A stretch of 64,000 nucleotides of DNA from DASUVM01 sp963704675 (lineage in GTDB: Bacteria > Patescibacteriota > Saccharimonadia > Saccharimonadales > Saccharimonadaceae). Each line of letters starts with the position of its first letter. The first letter of the stretch is position 1. The notes under the pieces were generated by a model. It was not told the origin of the DNA and did not search any database. It saw only the letters and a program-made list of their open reading frames with translations. The DNA is taken from NCBI GenBank assembly GCA_963704675.1, contig OY969928.1, positions 1-64,000 on the forward strand, in the 5' to 3' direction. The position numbers were made by a program, and so were the translations under genes. This document shows positions 62,601-64,000 of the stretch, piece by piece.

Positions 62601-63198
62601 TCGTCGCGTGGATACTCCACCTTCACGAGCATCATCGAAACAACATGACAATATTGCTGGCATACCTATTAAAGCAGGTATTCCTCGTGCTCCAAGACAA
62701 GCCGAAAAGAAAGAGACAAAAGAGATACAGATACCGCCTGAATATAACGTCAATTTGCTTGAATATCTCAGCGAAGTTGGTGCAACGAGCCAATTAAGCA
62801 TAATAAAAATGCTTATCCGTCGTGAAAGCTTACCTATGCTTCGCCAGGATAAGAATGGAGTTTTGTGGGCTAAAGAGAAAACGGCATTCGGGCTCGAAGA
62901 AGCAATTAAAAAATTCCCTATTGCAGGTCAGGATGTTGCATCTGCGGGACAAATTGCTAAACGATATGAACAATTTAGTATAACCGATCGCCACATCGTG
63001 TGGCTTGCTGGGAGCGTTGTGTCGTCATTTGAAGGTCGCACCGCAACGCTTCGTGAGCGGCGGCAAGATGGAATGGCTGGTGAGTTATGCTTGCATTTTA
63101 ATGCCTTTCTTGCCAAAACGCTTCACCAGAAAATGGATGAGATCGTTCAAGACGCATTAAAATTGCGAACCCTGTTGCGCTTCGGTAAATTAGAGTAA
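59689..63198 (+). CDS. Large superfamily 2 helicase-like protein, 1169 aa
   Basis: Helicase motifs are Walker A IIAPTGSGKT (about residue 148-157), MVDEGH (249-253) as the DEAH-type box, FTATPAY (274-280), and the second RecA domain with TSRMIREGANI and QKSGRPGRLD (arginine motif VI). About 700 further residues contain several similar HTH-like segments (for example VAELCGVSKDFFLKIAKQLG and MAGRTYGTFQNLMTEAEK), perhaps sequence-binding repeats. I do not recognise the C-terminal family. The start is uncertain: TTG 59689 has no clear Shine-Dalgarno, and the frame is open to about 59624. DNA or RNA translocation is expected. Confidence 0.85.
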   Translation: MRVAESVLGMPVFPNGFTVQEALADQDAERCDVRVKAYELTLSIIANETGRPVELGFSLSAQELQQVAETDDVKFIKSLVAIANNIYRAEREVQQPLPAGADNPSTPRAQKQAKITRKMFAHSQTVPRDLEYSKTTPLRERFNDTMAIIAPTGSGKTIIEAALARCAGIGQPLSETDDRELRGMLATSEVRLVEQFTGKRGDDTFQRFLGNVGVTAYYGKLKNKRGPLVATTDKSAVKLDPREFDLAMVDEGHIGLGPQMQAYIGRIGIRCYLFTATPAYNELNDLRRRYRYIEEGTMSGYIKEGILNPTRLLTFTYDDDPEAMAAILAYHYMKAGRKVVVYGRAGTKDNPGGPSKRVAQLVNELAGEDTAKAVGSHNKQSDEDLEAFDQGAVRVVATSRMIREGANIKKLTVGIMIGPHFSILDLGQKSGRPGRLDEDGEISELIELVPRANKSKRPMVSLWQVYGLDHVISGTIIAPDVEDETDEESGKALLSTEWSGKSDEQRGLTDKVELKQRGTGVDLSGLPSHITDAMVVDKPLRAITLGERVEPPEGYVQSSVLAADLEVPIGILHLTLDKQGFSYEGIWMPSDDGFEYSRWYEPAALQYLEENPIPKEAGAVELIAEEVAELCGVSKDFFLKIAKQLGVEPQPRLGKTHVRAKCYNFEQIILISVAIEAIPIAEETDIPIVDLQQELTTAFVSNELGVYKRRNPVHGIKGWCQHISAQEADELRAAYHEIPFADKHHKSIADLAKMAGRTYGTFQNLMTEAEKETIIPMRSKGAAPAGHLRKDVYEPLLERVRRVKLPPYLLPFSAIEKIINASDPTIRSWLKNNSYSPKKLPIGIRRPVSCYPWKGVEALEEEFGCKQGIRKIYYDRLIHNPTDLDPERWQYTQEVQKRFIEEKFLALLPEPEAEPMSRIESTESLQASPQKEVIIDLDNLSANEGVLNVRGSKPTQAEQERRATEGVLPDVRRVDTPPSRASSKQHDNIAGIPIKAGIPRAPRQAEKKETKEIQIPPEYNVNLLEYLSEVGATSQLSIIKMLIRRESLPMLRQDKNGVLWAKEKTAFGLEEAIKKFPIAGQDVASAGQIAKRYEQFSITDRHIVWLAGSVVSSFEGRTATLRERRQDGMAGELCLHFNAFLAKTLHQKMDEIVQDALKLRTLLRFGKLE

Positions 63199-63246
63199 TC
63201 TGGGTATTCCAAGTAAGTCTTAAGATCCTTTCAAACTTGTAAAGTG

Positions 63247-63295
63247 TTGACACAAAAGCCAGGAAGTATTATATTAGCGAATGAACGTTCACTAA
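63247..63295 (+). promoter_or_regulatory. Promoter and TetR-type operator of tetR
   Basis: TTGACA (63247-63252), 17 bases, TATATT (63270-63275), and TTAGCGAA-N6-TTCACTAA at 63274-63295 overlapping the -10 box. Autoregulation is implied. Confidence 0.85.
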
Positions 63296-63314
63296 CTAGA
63301 GGAGATTAACATTT

Positions 63315-63926
63315 ATGGCGCGTCCACGGTCAATGACGGACCAAAGCATTATTGCTGAAGCTTATCAATTACTCATGGAGCGAGGCCCGAGCGGGTTAAC
63401 TTTTGAGCGATTGAGTAAGCGCGTTGGGCTTGTTCCGGCGGCTTTGGTACGACGTTTTAAAACCAAGCACCAGCTCGTATTAGAGGCCGATAAATACGCT
63501 TTAGAGCGTACTAATGCTAAAGTACAGGCAGCGATGGACAAAACATCTTCGCCCCTTGATGCTATTTTGGCACAGCTTACAACGGAACTGGGTTTCGCGA
63601 CGAGTATCGAACGGTTTATTAACGGACAGGAGTTTTTGCTGATGGATCTGCGAGATAAAAATCTATACACCAACTATCAGGGTTCATTCGATCACCGTCA
63701 TAAGCAAATTACTGAACTTTTGCAAAAAGCTCAGGCTGAGGGAGAGCTGGAAGGAGTTGATGATACTCATGAACTAGCACGACATCTGCAGATGATTCTG
63801 CATGGTTCTGGGCATGTATGGGCTATGACGCAGGAAGGCCCAATTGAAAACTGTATTTCGCATCACGTTGAGTTAGCGCTAGCGCCATATCGGAAGAAGA
63901 GGAAAAATGAGAGCAGTAAAAAGTAA
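63315..63926 (+). CDS. TetR family transcriptional regulator
   Basis: The 203-aa protein has an N-terminal TetR HTH (residues 8-55, GPSGLTFERLSKRVGLVPAA and LVRRFKTKHQLV) and a helical ligand-binding domain. Shine-Dalgarno agaggagat (about 11 bases before ATG). Its own promoter and two or three others in the window carry the same dyad, making it the best candidate regulator of the VOC, FAD oxidase and DUF1801 genes. A further gene begins 43 bases downstream. Confidence 0.93.
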   Translation: MARPRSMTDQSIIAEAYQLLMERGPSGLTFERLSKRVGLVPAALVRRFKTKHQLVLEADKYALERTNAKVQAAMDKTSSPLDAILAQLTTELGFATSIERFINGQEFLLMDLRDKNLYTNYQGSFDHRHKQITELLQKAQAEGELEGVDDTHELARHLQMILHGSGHVWAMTQEGPIENCISHHVELALAPYRKKRKNESSKK

Positions 63927-63968
63927 TTAATACTGATAAAGTTAAATATAGGAATTAAGGAGAATTTT

Positions 63969-64000
63969 ATGTCAACTGTAACTTCTAAAGATGGTACTAA
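63969..64000 (+). CDS. Start of a downstream gene (cut by window edge)
   Basis: aaggagaatttt followed by ATG encodes MSTVTSKDGT, a typical beginning of an alpha/beta hydrolase or chloroperoxidase-like protein, but only ten residues are visible. Probably co-transcribed with tetR. Confidence 0.45.
   Translation, partial: MSTVTSKDGT

Noticed and set aside
1..64000. CRISPR array
   Set aside because: No short direct repeats at regular spacing and no cas gene were seen. The long intergenic repeats are kilobases apart.

Overview
Organism. No rRNA, tRNA or ribosomal protein gene lies in the window, so taxonomy is an inference. The gene repertoire suggests a Candidatus Saccharibacteria-like (Patescibacteria/CPR) accessory region. 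It has many short monocistronic genes, several HxlR regulators, a Mur-ligase-like protein, a large helicase, many small proteins without recognisable family, and many genes whose -10 box sits only 6-7 bases before the start codon. The standard code fits: UGA ends most ORFs cleanly. Two base-composition classes are mixed. The first is moderately AT-rich genes, often apparently leaderless. The second is GC-rich, isolated genes with Shine-Dalgarno sites, consensus sigma-70-type promoters and strong terminator hairpins.

Layout, 0-20 kb. This is a patchwork of small units: AraC regulator + VOC protein, NUDIX, two Fic proteins, a MacB-like ABC exporter, an HxlR/MFS pair, a DUF218-like protein, a pyrophosphatase and a PIN protein. 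Seven copies (A-G) of an intergenic repeat are scattered through it. The repeat carries an open reading frame on the minus strand and, in most copies, a copy-specific hairpin; three copies also carry a tail resembling a tRNA-Ser 3' end. A decayed large serine recombinase lies at 5.9-6.9 kb. It is tempting, but unproven, to see these repeats as recombination scars around captured cassettes.

Layout, 20-42 kb. A metallopeptidase-like protein, an ABC exporter, a perfect second copy of the 82-aa gene from the left edge, an IMPase-like phosphatase, a catalytically degenerate CHAP protein, a SARP-like regulator and an LUD/HxlR pair come first. Then a tightly overlapping operon (29.5-33.6 kb) contains murI, a Dabb protein, a kinase-like protein, a UDG-like protein and a phosphoribosyltransferase, mixed with truncated or internally deleted gene pieces. 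An FMN reductase, a DMT transporter, GC-rich orphan genes, a DUF1801/YdeI protein, an exported acyltransferase-like protein and a broken MFS gene follow.

Layout, 42-64 kb. A two-component system faces a C39-like peptidase, a Mur-ligase-like protein, a collapsed ABC transporter and a DD-carboxypeptidase, which looks like a cell-wall locus. Next come a FAD-linked oxidase, a secreted alpha/beta hydrolase, an acyl-CoA dehydrogenase, DUF1697, MazG-like, HD and VOC proteins, a second intact FAD oxidase, a secreted trypsin-like protease and a 1169-aa helicase. The right edge holds a TetR regulator with the start of a downstream gene.

How genes work together. The best regulatory link is a shared dyad (TTAGTGAA-N6-TTCACTAA type) at promoters of a VOC gene, a FAD oxidase, the tetR gene and, in variant form, a DUF1801 gene. 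It is a candidate local TetR regulon spread over about 25 kb. Pseudogenes and gene fragments are abundant (more than ten), pointing to active turnover or, for single-base indels, possible sequencing errors.
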